DNA from: an uncultured Eubacteriales bacterium
GTDB lineage: Bacteria; Bacillota; Clostridia; Christensenellales; Borkfalkiaceae
Reading direction: 5' to 3'
DNA length: 6,783 bases
Assembly: GCA_902797515.1 (NCBI GenBank)
Contig: CADBSX010000068.1
Location: forward strand, 1 to 6,783
In this document: positions 1 to 6,406 of the stretch, piece after piece
How positions within the stretch are numbered: the stretch's first letter is position 1
Layout: each line of letters opens with the position of its first letter
Translations under genes and position numbers: made by a program
The notes under the pieces: model-generated
Told to the model about the DNA's origin: nothing
What the model saw: the letters and a program-made list of their open reading frames with translations, nothing else
The model's database searches: none

Positions 1-36
1 ATTTTCGGATGTCGTCATTAACAATAAAATTTTCAT
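1..36 (-). CDS. Start of a downstream gene, cut by the left edge
   Basis: Only the first 12 codons are visible, reading MKILLLMTTSEN. The ATG (positions 36-34) overlaps the TGA of the epimerase gene as ATGA, the same junction used between the transferase and the epimerase, so this is very likely the third gene of the same translationally coupled operon. A purine-rich AGAGAG stretch lies just upstream inside the epimerase 3' end and could serve as a weak ribosome site. A short Lys start followed by hydrophobic beta-strand-like residues is common at the N-terminus of Rossmann-fold glycosyltransferases and would fit a polysaccharide cluster, but 12 residues cannot establish a family. Function is left open. 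Confidence 0.6.
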   Translation of the reverse strand, partial: MKILLLMTTSEN

Positions 37-875
37 TTCTCTCTGCAATACTCGAAACCGAAGTCCTCTGTGTCTTTATATATCAAACTTCCGAATGCTT
101 TTTTAAGCGTTCCGCTGAACGGGCGCATTATCAATACAATAAAACCAAGCAAAAAACTGAAATATATCTTTTTCCCGATTTCCTTCGCCGCCGCTTTCGC
201 AAGATCCGTTACGCCGACGTATTCTCTGTTCTGCGGAAAATATAAACCGCAAAGTTCTTTGTCAACGCAGAATTTCACGAAAGATACGAGATTATCTACA
301 CGTATAAGACTTCTTTTGTTTTTTACTCTCGGAAAAAACGGGAACTTTTTGACAATACTTACTACCGATTGATAATTCCCTTTGCAACCCTCGCCGTAAA
401 CCATAGGCGGACGCAACACGCACACTTTGAAATTTTCGTCCGAAAGCGGCAATATCCCGTTTTCAGCCTGTAATTTACTGTCACCGTAACAATTCGCGGG
501 AACGGCGGGCGTATCTTTCGTTATTTCTTTTTTTCTGCCTATTTTTGCAGAATCCCCGTAAACGATAGCCGACGACATAAATATGAACTGTTTTACGCCG
601 TCCGATTTCGCTTTTTTAGCGGTCTCGACCGTCAGATCGGTATTGACCGAGCGGTATAATTTCTCTTTTTCCGCGGAAATCTTTCCCGTGTCGGAATGCG
701 CGATGCCGGCGACGTGAAATACCGCGTCGTAACCCGAAAAGTCCTTTTCGCGCCACTCGCCACCTATCATATCGACCGTTTCGATTTCGTAGTCCGTCGG
801 ATAATTTTCCTTTATATATTTTTCAAACGACGTACCTATGTAACTGTTCGCGCCCGTTATCAGTATTTTTTTCAT
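33..875 (-). CDS. NAD-dependent epimerase/dehydratase (extended SDR family)
   Basis: A 280-residue protein of the extended short-chain dehydrogenase family, which acts on nucleotide sugars in the cytoplasm (for example 4-epimerases, 4,6-dehydratases and reductases). The N-terminal Rossmann signature is TGANSYIG (residues 7-14), a variant of TGxxGxxG in which the middle Gly is Ser. The strand DAVFHVAGIAH (50-60) matches the usual H-x-AG segment. Catalytic residues are Ser101/Ser102 in MSSAIVYG and the Tyr130-x3-Lys134 pair in CYGDSK, followed by LRPPMVYG (154-161). Residues 238-251 are strikingly hydrophobic and may be membrane-associated. The protein is somewhat shorter than typical UDP-glucose 4-epimerases (about 330). 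The ATG overlaps the transferase stop as ATGA. The precise substrate cannot be read from sequence; the context suggests a sugar of a capsule, exopolysaccharide or glycan. Family assignment is firm, the reaction is not. Confidence 0.9.
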   Translation of the reverse strand: MKKILITGANSYIGTSFEKYIKENYPTDYEIETVDMIGGEWREKDFSGYDAVFHVAGIAHSDTGKISAEKEKLYRSVNTDLTVETAKKAKSDGVKQFIFMSSAIVYGDSAKIGRKKEITKDTPAVPANCYGDSKLQAENGILPLSDENFKVCVLRPPMVYGEGCKGNYQSVVSIVKKFPFFPRVKNKRSLIRVDNLVSFVKFCVDKELCGLYFPQNREYVGVTDLAKAAAKEIGKKIYFSFLLGFIVLIMRPFSGTLKKAFGSLIYKDTEDFGFEYCREK

Positions 876-1579
876 TTATTTTCTTTCCCGTCGGGCGCCG
901 CCGATATTTCTTCGTCCGTCGTCGCCGCGACTTCCGCGAGGCTTTCGTCCGCCTGTACCGCCGAGCCGCCGTCCGCTTGTCCCGCCGAAACGTTCAACGT
1001 GCCTTCGTGGACGCCTTTTCGCGTTAGTACGTATTTGATCGTGCCGAAAAAACACCGCGTATCGAAAAGAAAACTCTGTCGTTTTACGTATTCCCCGTCA
1101 AGCGCCGCTTTGTCGGGAATCGCGAGTTCGTCGCGGCCGTTTATCTGCGCCCAGCCGGTAAGCCCCGGCTTTACGTCGTTCGCGCCGTATTTATCGCGTT
1201 CCGCAACCAAGTCGTCCTGATTCCACAGCGCGGGGCGCGGACCTATTATCGACATCTTTCCGCTGAATATATTGAAGATCTGCGGCAACTCGTCAAGCGA
1301 AGTTTTGCGCAAAAATTTCCCGACCTTCGTTATCCACTGTTCGGGATTTTCAAGCATATGCGTAGGCACGTCGTGCGGCGTGTCGATACGCATCGTTCTG
1401 AACTTCAATATATTAAACGTCTTTTTGCGTTTGCCTATTCTCTTCTGTCTGAAAAAAACAGGACCTTTCGAGTCGATCTTTATCGCTATCACTAAAATAA
1501 GCATAAGCGGCGATAAAAGTATTATCCCCAAACCCGAAAGTAAGACGTCTATTACTCTTTTAAAAAAATGTCTGTACAT
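872..1579 (-). CDS. Polyprenyl-phosphate sugar-1-phosphate transferase (PglC/WcaJ-type)
   Basis: An initiating phosphoglycosyl transferase of the bacterial sugar transferase family. It moves a sugar-1-phosphate from a UDP-sugar to undecaprenyl phosphate at the inner face of the membrane, the first committed step of a surface glycan. From the ATG at 1579 it is 235 residues. A single hydrophobic N-terminal segment (about residues 10-34, the re-entrant helix of this family) is followed by GPVFFRQKRIG, FNILKFRTM, the catalytic Asp-Glu pair in SLDELPQ (residues 96-97), MSIIGPRP, and KPGLTGWAQINGR. The family core ends near VLTRKGVHEGTLN; about 40 further residues form an acidic, Ala/Glu/Asp-rich tail of low complexity that is not typical. 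The frame also opens at a TTG at 1603, but that codon lies in the -10 box, so the ATG is preferred; it has no obvious Shine-Dalgarno. First visible gene of its operon, overlapping the epimerase by ATGA. The sugar is unknown. Confidence 0.94.
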   Translation of the reverse strand: MYRHFFKRVIDVLLSGLGIILLSPLMLILVIAIKIDSKGPVFFRQKRIGKRKKTFNILKFRTMRIDTPHDVPTHMLENPEQWITKVGKFLRKTSLDELPQIFNIFSGKMSIIGPRPALWNQDDLVAERDKYGANDVKPGLTGWAQINGRDELAIPDKAALDGEYVKRQSFLFDTRCFFGTIKYVLTRKGVHEGTLNVSAGQADGGSAVQADESLAEVAATTDEEISAAPDGKENK

Positions 1580-1602
1580 AGAACGTATTATTATTTTATA
1601 CA

Positions 1603-1631
1603 ATTTTACTATATATTTTTATTTTTGTCAA
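1603..1631 (-). promoter_or_regulatory. Sigma-A promoter of the sugar transferase operon
   Basis: On the minus strand a perfect TTGACA (1631-1626) is separated by exactly 17 nt from TAAAAT (1608-1603), five of six matches to the -10 consensus. The spacer and surroundings are very A/T-rich. Transcription would begin near 1596, leaving a leader of only about 17 nt before the ATG at 1579. This placement argues against the TTG at 1603 as translation start. Seen directly in sequence; activity is inferred. Confidence 0.75.
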
Positions 1632-1734
1632 TAATTTCTCGTGTTTTTAGCACAGTATTTATCGTTTTCGGGATTTGAGGCGAAAAAAAAGGAATTTTGC
1701 GAGGTATGGTCATAAGTTCTCGCTTGTTTGAAGT

Positions 1735-1778
1735 AGATTCTTCCTTTGCCCGTCAAGCGGGAGCGTGTCAGAATGACA
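1735..1778. repeat. Probable dispersed intergenic repeat (REP-like)
   Basis: On the plus strand the block begins AGATTCTTCC and ends TGTCAGAATGACA. The end is itself a small palindrome (TGTCA-gaa-TGACA, 1766-1778), and a short CCCG/CGGG inverted repeat lies in the middle (1749-1761). The combination of AGATTCTTC at one end and TCAGAATGACA at the other resembles, from memory, a family of short non-coding repeats scattered between genes in many Clostridia and metagenome assemblies. Only one copy is in the window, so repetition itself is not shown. Flanking sequence on the left (1699-1723) contains another imperfect inverted repeat (GCGAG/CTCGC) that may belong to the same unit. No reading frame of note crosses it. 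Confidence 0.45.
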
Positions 1779-1781
1779 AAG

Positions 1782-1811
1782 AAAAAAGCCGCGGCGGGAA
1801 TAAAGCGCGGC
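1782..1811 (-). terminator. Possible second terminator of the ABC operon
   Basis: On the minus strand GCCGCG (1811-1806) pairs with CGCGGC (1793-1788) across a 12-nt loop, followed at once by TTTTTTCTTT. The stem is short (6 bp) but all G/C. It sits just behind the stronger hairpin and could catch read-through before the polysaccharide promoter. Less certain than the first because of the short stem and long loop. Confidence 0.45.
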
Positions 1812-1815
1812 GGGG

Positions 1816-1857
1816 AAAAAACAAGGCGGCGCCCCTTTTTGCAAAAGGGGCGCCGCC
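1816..1857 (-). terminator. Intrinsic terminator of the ABC transporter operon
   Basis: A perfect 15-bp stem, GGCGGCGCCCCTTTT (1825-1839) with its exact complement (1843-1857), closes a 3-nt loop. Read on the minus strand it is followed by TTGTTTTTT (1824-1816), the expected U-tract. It begins 16 nt after the permease stop codon. In the plus direction it is followed by CGAATTGATAAG, so it is oriented for the minus-strand operon, although the A/T part of the stem itself gives some T-run in both directions. Confidence 0.92.
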
Positions 1858-1873
1858 GAATTGATAAGTTTTT

Positions 1874-4249
1874 TTACTCCGCGCCTTTTAACGCCTCGGT
1901 CATATCGATCCTGTTAGTCTTTCTCGCGACTAACAGTCCGACGATGAACGAAACGCCGAAAGTAAGCAATAAACTCACTATATAAGTCAAAGGTCCGAGC
2001 GTGACTTTCATTTCGTATTCGGACGCGAGAAGGACCATTAGCACGCGCAATACGCCTATTCCCGCAAAGATGCCGACTATCGCGCCTATCACCGTCAGCC
2101 ATAAATTCTGACTTATAAGCAATTTTCCTATCTCTCCGTCCTTAAAGCCCACGACTTTTAACGTTGCCATTTCTCTGTAACGCTCCGTATAACTCATTAC
2201 GCCGAGGTTGTAAAGGACGACTACGCCGAGAACGACCGCGACGAATATCAACACGCCGACGCTCATATACAGTATCTGCATAAAAGAGTCGAAGGAGTCC
2301 TGCACCTCTCTCTTCGCCTGCAATGTCAGATCGTCTTTATACTCTTCGTAAACTTGCGAATTTTTTATCTCGTCTTTATTGAGCGACGTATAGACCGAAT
2401 TTATTCTGTAAACCTCGCTTTCGGTAAGGAACGTTTCGCCCGATTTGAGCGTTTTCGCGTAATTTTCGGATATCGCGATACTCTCGGTAAGCGACCTCAT
2501 TAGTCCTACTATCTCTATCTCGTATTTTTCGTCCGTTCCGTAAGGCGAAACGGTCACTTTGTCGCCCGCTTTCAATCCGTATTCCTTCGCGACGCGCATA
2601 CACACGAGCGCGCCGTTTTCGGGCAATTCCTTTTTGCCGCTCTTTTCGGACAAAAATCCGACGTTGCCCCGCGCGACGTTATACACGTCGAGAGAGACGG
2701 GCTTATCCGTTATATTCACGCTCACGGACGCGCTGTAATCGCCGTTCGTCTTTTCCGCGACGTCGCGCGCCTCGGCGTTTATTTCCGCCGCGGTCTTTTC
2801 GCCGTTTCCCGACACGTAGATCCTCGTTTCGTAGAGAGCCGCGTCCTCGTAGAACGCCTTTATGAAATACTTCGCCGTATCGTTCATACCGAGCGCGCCG
2901 ACGAGAAGCACCATACAGCCGACTATGCCTATCAAGGTCATGAAAGAACGGGACTTGTGCCTTATTACGTCCCTTAAATTCCACCTCGTGCCGAAACCGA
3001 ATTTTTTCCAAAGCCCCGTCTTTTCGAGCGCGATCTTCTTCATTTTCTTCGGGACGTACGGGCGAAGGGCGTCAGCCGCAGTTCCCGCAAGCATTTTTTT
3101 GACCGAAAGAAAGCCTATAAGAGTTAAAAACGCGACTATCGCGATAATTATCGCCGCGCACCACCACGGCATATAGAGTTTCCACTCCGGCATCGAAATA
3201 TACGTTCCCATCATGCCTTTCGGATTCATTATGTACCACGCGACGAGATAGCCTATCCCTATGCCTATTGCCGAGCCGAAAAGACCTATAAACAGCGCGT
3301 AAGAGGTATAATGCCTCGCGATTTTCCCGTCTTTAAAACCGAGCGCTTTGAAAGTTCCTATCTGCATCTTCTCGTTCGCGGTCAGTCGGTGCATAGTCGT
3401 CACCATCGTGAGTACGGCAATCGCGAGAAACACGACCGGCAACACCATGCCCATCGTTTTCCCCTCGCTTTCTTCGCCTTTCGCCTCAGAATAAGATATG
3501 TTTTCTTCTTTGCCGAGCACGAGCACGGTTTTGCCGAGAACCTCGCTCGCCCTGTCGCTCATTTCGGTTTTTGCAAGGTCGCCTATAACGTTTATCTGCG
3601 GATAGATCTTTTCCAACGCCGCCGAGCCTATAACTTCGCCGTATTTGTCTTTCACCGCTTTTTCGAGCGTTTTCGGCGACGCGTAAACGAAACCGTAAGT
3701 CTTAAAATCGGGCATAAGTTGCGTTTCGTCGCGGACGCAAATCATGTATTCGCCGGACATAACGAGCCCTTTGACCGTTCCCGACACGATCAGCCCCTTA
3801 TAAGAGAGTTCGAGCGTATCGCCGACATTTACTCCGTTTTTTTCCGCGTATTTTTCAAAAAGCCACAGATCCCCGACGCTTTCCGCGTCGTATCCCTCGC
3901 CGCTCGATACGACGAAGAGCGAAACCGCGGGATCTTCGGTCACGGTAAGGGCGAGCGAGTTTTCCGTTCCCGCGACTTCCGCGTTTACCGAAATATATCT
4001 CGCCGCCGCCGAAACTCCGCCTATCCCGCGTATTTTTTCCGCGTCGGCAGCCGAAAAGCCCTTTTCATCGACTATCCTGTAATCGGCGAAACGCGAATCC
4101 TTTAAAAATTTCGCGGTGTTTTCGCTTATGCTTACCCATTCCATATTGAAACCGAGAAAAACGCCGACGCCGAGCGCGATCATTATAATCATAGAGATAA
4201 ACTGCGCCCTGTATTTCCCGATCGTCCTGAACATTTTTTTCAAAAACAT
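1874..4249 (-). CDS. ABC transporter permease with two FtsX domains (MacB/LolCE superfamily)
   Basis: A 791-residue membrane protein that forms the membrane part of a MacB/type VII-like ABC system. These systems usually couple ATP hydrolysis to conformational work on lipids, lipoproteins, peptides or drugs at the outer membrane face, not to classic channel transport. Hydrophobic segments are visible at about 17-34, 266-286, 314-340, 363-383, 434-454, 657-680, 712-741 and 753-774, giving two 4-helix halves. Each half has one helix, a large external domain (35-265 and 455-655) and a three-helix FtsX domain. The FtsX repeats share a cytoplasmic motif: EKMQIGTFKALGFKDGKI (293-310) and REMATLKVVGFKDGEI (692-707). 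The ATG lies 1 nt after the ATPase stop, with a GGAG ribosome site 7 nt upstream inside the ATPase end. Substrate unknown; the eight-helix layout differs from the ten-helix BceB-type peptide-resistance permeases. Confidence 0.93.
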   Translation of the reverse strand: MFLKKMFRTIGKYRAQFISMIIMIALGVGVFLGFNMEWVSISENTAKFLKDSRFADYRIVDEKGFSAADAEKIRGIGGVSAAARYISVNAEVAGTENSLALTVTEDPAVSLFVVSSGEGYDAESVGDLWLFEKYAEKNGVNVGDTLELSYKGLIVSGTVKGLVMSGEYMICVRDETQLMPDFKTYGFVYASPKTLEKAVKDKYGEVIGSAALEKIYPQINVIGDLAKTEMSDRASEVLGKTVLVLGKEENISYSEAKGEESEGKTMGMVLPVVFLAIAVLTMVTTMHRLTANEKMQIGTFKALGFKDGKIARHYTSYALFIGLFGSAIGIGIGYLVAWYIMNPKGMMGTYISMPEWKLYMPWWCAAIIIAIVAFLTLIGFLSVKKMLAGTAADALRPYVPKKMKKIALEKTGLWKKFGFGTRWNLRDVIRHKSRSFMTLIGIVGCMVLLVGALGMNDTAKYFIKAFYEDAALYETRIYVSGNGEKTAAEINAEARDVAEKTNGDYSASVSVNITDKPVSLDVYNVARGNVGFLSEKSGKKELPENGALVCMRVAKEYGLKAGDKVTVSPYGTDEKYEIEIVGLMRSLTESIAISENYAKTLKSGETFLTESEVYRINSVYTSLNKDEIKNSQVYEEYKDDLTLQAKREVQDSFDSFMQILYMSVGVLIFVAVVLGVVVLYNLGVMSYTERYREMATLKVVGFKDGEIGKLLISQNLWLTVIGAIVGIFAGIGVLRVLMVLLASEYEMKVTLGPLTYIVSLLLTFGVSFIVGLLVARKTNRIDMTEALKGAE

Positions 4250-4250
4250 A

Positions 4251-4952
4251 TCACCACTCCACTTCGTCCGCAGAGAGCGGATATTCCTGCGTTTCGCAAC
4301 TCTTTATTTTTCCGTTTTTCACTCTTATAACGACGTCCGCCATCTTCGCGATGTTCTGATTGTGCGTGACAATTACTATCGTCTTTCCGTAATTTCTCGC
4401 CATTGAAAGAAGTAATTTCAACACTTTTACGCCCGTTTCGCTGTCGAGCGCGCCCGTCGGCTCGTCGCAGAGAAGTATTTTCGGATTTTTCGCTATCGCG
4501 CGAGCGATAGACACTCTCTGCTGTTCGCCGCCCGAAAGTTCGGACGGAAAATTGTCGAGGTGATCGCCGAGTCCGACTTCTTCGAGTATCTTTTTAAAGT
4601 CGAGAGCGTTCGGCGAGATCTCGCCTACGAGAGCGACGTTTTCAAGCACCGTCAGCGTCGGAATAAGATTGTAGAACTGGAATACGAATCCCACCTCTTT
4701 CGCCCTGTACTCCGCGAGTTCGTCCCGCGAAAGTTCCGATATATCCCTGCCCGATACCGTTATCGTTCCCGAAGTCGGCGAATCGAGTCCGCCCAAAAGA
4801 TTTAAAAGCGTACTCTTTCCCGCGCCGCTCTGTCCTAAAACGACTATGAATTTCCCTTCTTCGAGTTCGAGATTCACTCCGTCGAGGGCTTTAAGTTCCC
4901 TGTCGCCCGTAACGTATATCCTCGACACGTCCTTCAATTCCGCAATGTTCAT
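4251..4952 (-). CDS. ABC transporter ATP-binding protein (MacB/LolD type)
   Basis: A 233-residue cytoplasmic ATPase that powers the FtsX permease encoded next. All nucleotide-binding motifs are intact: Walker [10 protein letters not shown] (40-48), Q-loop Gln92 in [18 protein letters not shown], signature LSGGEQQR (139-146), Walker [13 protein letters not shown] (159-170) with the catalytic Glu164, and the switch His197 in VTHN. The phrase [14 protein letters not shown] and the PTGALD D-loop are typical of the LolD/MacB/FtsE branch. The start at 4952 is chosen over an in-frame ATG at 4973 because AAAGGAG (4964-4958) lies 5 nt upstream of 4952, and because the upstream ATG falls within the second operator-like palindrome. 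First gene of a promoter-operator-ATPase-permease operon, with predicted repression at the operator. Confidence 0.95.
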   Translation of the reverse strand: MNIAELKDVSRIYVTGDRELKALDGVNLELEEGKFIVVLGQSGAGKSTLLNLLGGLDSPTSGTITVSGRDISELSRDELAEYRAKEVGFVFQFYNLIPTLTVLENVALVGEISPNALDFKKILEEVGLGDHLDNFPSELSGGEQQRVSIARAIAKNPKILLCDEPTGALDSETGVKVLKLLLSMARNYGKTIVIVTHNQNIAKMADVVIRVKNGKIKSCETQEYPLSADEVEW

Positions 4953-4957
4953 AAACA

Positions 4958-4964
4958 CTCCTTT
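4958..4964 (-). promoter_or_regulatory. Ribosome binding site of the ABC ATPase, deciding its start
   Basis: AAAGGAG on the minus strand, 5 nt before the ATG at 4952. No comparable purine-rich site precedes the alternative ATG at 4973, so this site fixes the shorter protein of 233 residues. Confidence 0.85.
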
Positions 4965-4965
4965 G

Positions 4966-4981
4966 ATTAGCATAGACTAAC
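4966..4981. promoter_or_regulatory. Second, degenerate operator-like palindrome
   Basis: ATTAGCATAGACTAAC keeps the outer TTAGC and CTAAC arms of the main palindrome (11 of 16 positions identical), with a diverged centre. The two centres are 33 bp apart, close to three helical turns, so two repressor dimers could sit on the same face of the DNA. It lies in the leader, next to the ribosome site of the ATPase. Its role is inferred from similarity and spacing only. Confidence 0.45.
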
Positions 4982-4998
4982 CAAATATTTTTAAATTA

Positions 4999-5014
4999 GT
5001 TAGCAATTGCTAAC
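4999..5014. promoter_or_regulatory. Perfect palindromic operator at the ABC operon promoter
   Basis: GTTAGCAATTGCTAAC is a perfect 16-bp palindrome without spacer. It starts 8 bp downstream of the -10 box, so it covers roughly +2 to +17 of the predicted transcript, where a bound dimer would block initiation or promoter escape. A/T-rich palindromes with GTTAG/CTAAC arms of about this length are typical of MarR-family repressors of Bacillota (the MepR operator, for example, carries GTTAG-type half-sites), which often control export or efflux ABC operons. No regulator gene is present in the window, so the protein family is an inference. An RNA hairpin role is possible but no U-tract follows. Confidence 0.7.
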
Positions 5015-5017
5015 CGT

Positions 5018-5051
5018 ATTATATTATATACTTAAAACCGCTCAATGTCAA
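5018..5051 (-). promoter_or_regulatory. Consensus sigma-A promoter of the ABC operon
   Basis: On the minus strand a perfect TTGACA (5051-5046) is followed after exactly 17 nt by a perfect TATAAT (5028-5023). A second, overlapping TATAAT (5023-5018) lies 5 nt further down; with TTGAGC (5045-5040) it would form an alternative promoter with 16-nt spacing. Transcription should begin near 5016, giving a leader of about 64 nt before the ATG at 4952. A promoter this close to consensus should be strong when free, which fits control by a repressor at the adjoining palindrome. Confidence 0.85.
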
Positions 5052-5085
5052 ACGAAAAACGAAGCCGAAGAAAAATTTTTCCGAT

Positions 5086-5112
5086 AAAAATACGCCGCAA
5101 TCGCGGCGTATT
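5086..5112 (-). terminator. Intrinsic terminator of the tldDE unit
   Basis: A 10-bp stem, AATACGCCGC (5089-5098) paired with GCGGCGTATT (5103-5112), with a 4-nt loop. Read on the minus strand the closing arm runs into TTTTTAT. It begins 16 nt after the tldE stop codon. The -35 box of the ABC operon lies about 35 bp further on, so the two units are transcribed separately. Confidence 0.85.
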
Positions 5113-5128
5113 ATACTCGGCGTATATT

Positions 5129-6406
5129 TTATACGATATTCATATCCGGAAGAAGGACTTTCGTCGGACCGAAATACTTCTCTCTCGCCGTCCTCTCCGC
5201 CGAAAGACGTATTTTCCCGAGAGCGGCGCTGAGAGATCCGCTCATTGAAATTCCCGTGACGGGCGTGACTTTTTCCCCTTCGTGAAGGTAGGCGAGCCTT
5301 ATTTCGCCGCCGATATAGTCGTTGTATTCGTCCACCTGTATTCCCGAAAGAGAAACGCATTCGAGATACCTGTTCAAATCCTTTTTCTCGTCGAGAGAGC
5401 CGCCATCGACCTCTATGCACTTTACGTTGCCCGTGACGTCGCTTTCATTTTCGCCGAGGTACTGTCCGAAACGGTAAGAGCCGTAATAGCCGACTACCTC
5501 TCCGCGGTCTATGATCTTTTTATCCTTCAAAGTAAAACCGTCCTCGTCGAAATCGGCGGAATAGCGACTTCCCTTTATTTTGGCTTTTACCGTGACGGTC
5601 AAGGGATCGCCCTTTATCTCTTTCTGCACCTTATCGCCCTTTTTAAAGACGTTGGAATGTGAATACACCGCGCCGTAAGAAAGTCCGTACAAAAGCGTTT
5701 CCATAAGTTCTTCGGTCTCTTTAGGACGGAGAACGACGTCTATAACGCCGGCCGACGGCTTTACCGCCGTCCGACGATCGCGGACTTCTTTCATCTTGGA
5801 ATTTATTTCCTCGGTTATCTCTTCGGCGGAAAATTCCGTAAAATTCAACGCCTCATAGAGTTCGACGGAAATTTTTTCGGTAGTCCACGTCGGAATAGTC
5901 TCTATCATCGCGCGGACGGAATTGCTCGTCTTATCGACGCCTTTTCCGTTCCGGACTTTTACCGTTTCGTCGTAAACGAAAATCTCCGTGGCGTTCAAAG
6001 AGCCGTTTTCGTAAGTATCGGCGGAAAATACCGCCTCGGCTATCTTTTCCGCGAGTTCTTCACCGTCGTAATTCTTCATCGAAGAATCGGCGGCGTACTC
6101 TTCTTTGCCGCCGCTCGGTATTTCGTAAGGCTTGTTGAACACAAGGTTCGCCCTCTTCACCGCCGCGCGCAGTTTTTCGCTTATCTCTTTTTCGCTCATC
6201 GACTTCAATACGGCGAAAGCGCTTTCGCCCCTCGCCCCGTCGTGATCGACGTAAACGGTGACGGAAACGTCGGAAACGTCCGTGTTTCTCGCCGTTTCGA
6301 GTTTTCTGCCGACGAAAAAGAGTTCCGTGGACAAAGTCCGCTTTTCGTTTATCTTGTAGTCGCTTATTCCGTCAGTATTTTCTATAAGTTGTTTCAGATC
6401 GGTCAT
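5129..6406 (-). CDS. tldE: TldE/PmbA-type protein, partner subunit of the TldD metalloprotease
   Basis: A 425-residue member of the TldD/PmbA family (E. coli PmbA is about 450). In E. coli TldD and TldE form a heterodimer that degrades unfolded peptides, completes microcin B17 maturation and helps CcdA turnover; TldD carries the zinc and TldE lacks the metal site. Consistent with the TldE role, no HExxxH is present. An N-terminal alpha/beta region includes FFVGRKLETARNTDVSDVSVTVYVDHDGARGES. The C-terminal beta-rich domain includes KPSAGVIDVVLRP, DFDEDGFTLKDKKIIDRGEVVGYYGSYRFGQYLG-like strands, and the closing VTGISMSGSLSAALGKI segment that matches the family end. The start is set at ATG 6406, which overlaps the tldD stop as ATGA and has AAGGTG 8 nt upstream; a longer frame to 6481 lies inside tldD. 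Natural substrate unknown. Confidence 0.88.
   Translation of the reverse strand: MTDLKQLIENTDGISDYKINEKRTLSTELFFVGRKLETARNTDVSDVSVTVYVDHDGARGESAFAVLKSMSEKEISEKLRAAVKRANLVFNKPYEIPSGGKEEYAADSSMKNYDGEELAEKIAEAVFSADTYENGSLNATEIFVYDETVKVRNGKGVDKTSNSVRAMIETIPTWTTEKISVELYEALNFTEFSAEEITEEINSKMKEVRDRRTAVKPSAGVIDVVLRPKETEELMETLLYGLSYGAVYSHSNVFKKGDKVQKEIKGDPLTVTVKAKIKGSRYSADFDEDGFTLKDKKIIDRGEVVGYYGSYRFGQYLGENESDVTGNVKCIEVDGGSLDEKKDLNRYLECVSLSGIQVDEYNDYIGGEIRLAYLHEGEKVTPVTGISMSGSLSAALGKIRLSAERTAREKYFGPTKVLLPDMNIV

Noticed and set aside
1604..1873. Possible gene in the 270-bp gap between the permease and the sugar transferase
   Set aside because: The gap holds two terminator-like hairpins, the repeat-like block and a promoter. 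The plus-strand frame beginning at 1746 is Lys/Arg-rich, reads through the terminator stem and into the antisense of the permease, and has no ribosome site.
3311..4105. A 264-codon open frame on the plus strand
   Set aside because: It lies wholly antisense to the permease gene, is rich in Arg, Phe and His as expected of a frame shadow in this codon usage, and shows no family motif, no ribosome site and no promoter.
4953..4973. Longer start of the ABC ATPase at 4973 (adding MLIKGVF)
   Set aside because: The AAAGGAG site lies downstream of this codon and is correctly spaced for the ATG at 4952; family members begin close to the [10 protein letters not shown] segment.
4953..5128. Possible small peptide gene or riboswitch between tldE and the ABC operon
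   Set aside because: The gap is fully accounted for by terminator, promoter, palindromes and ribosome site. I see no small frame with a ribosome site and no known riboswitch core.
5019..5420. A minus-strand frame running from the tldE 3' end through the terminator and ABC promoter
   Set aside because: It overlaps the well-supported tldE gene in another frame and crosses the terminator and promoter; the translation is Arg-rich and without recognisable motifs.
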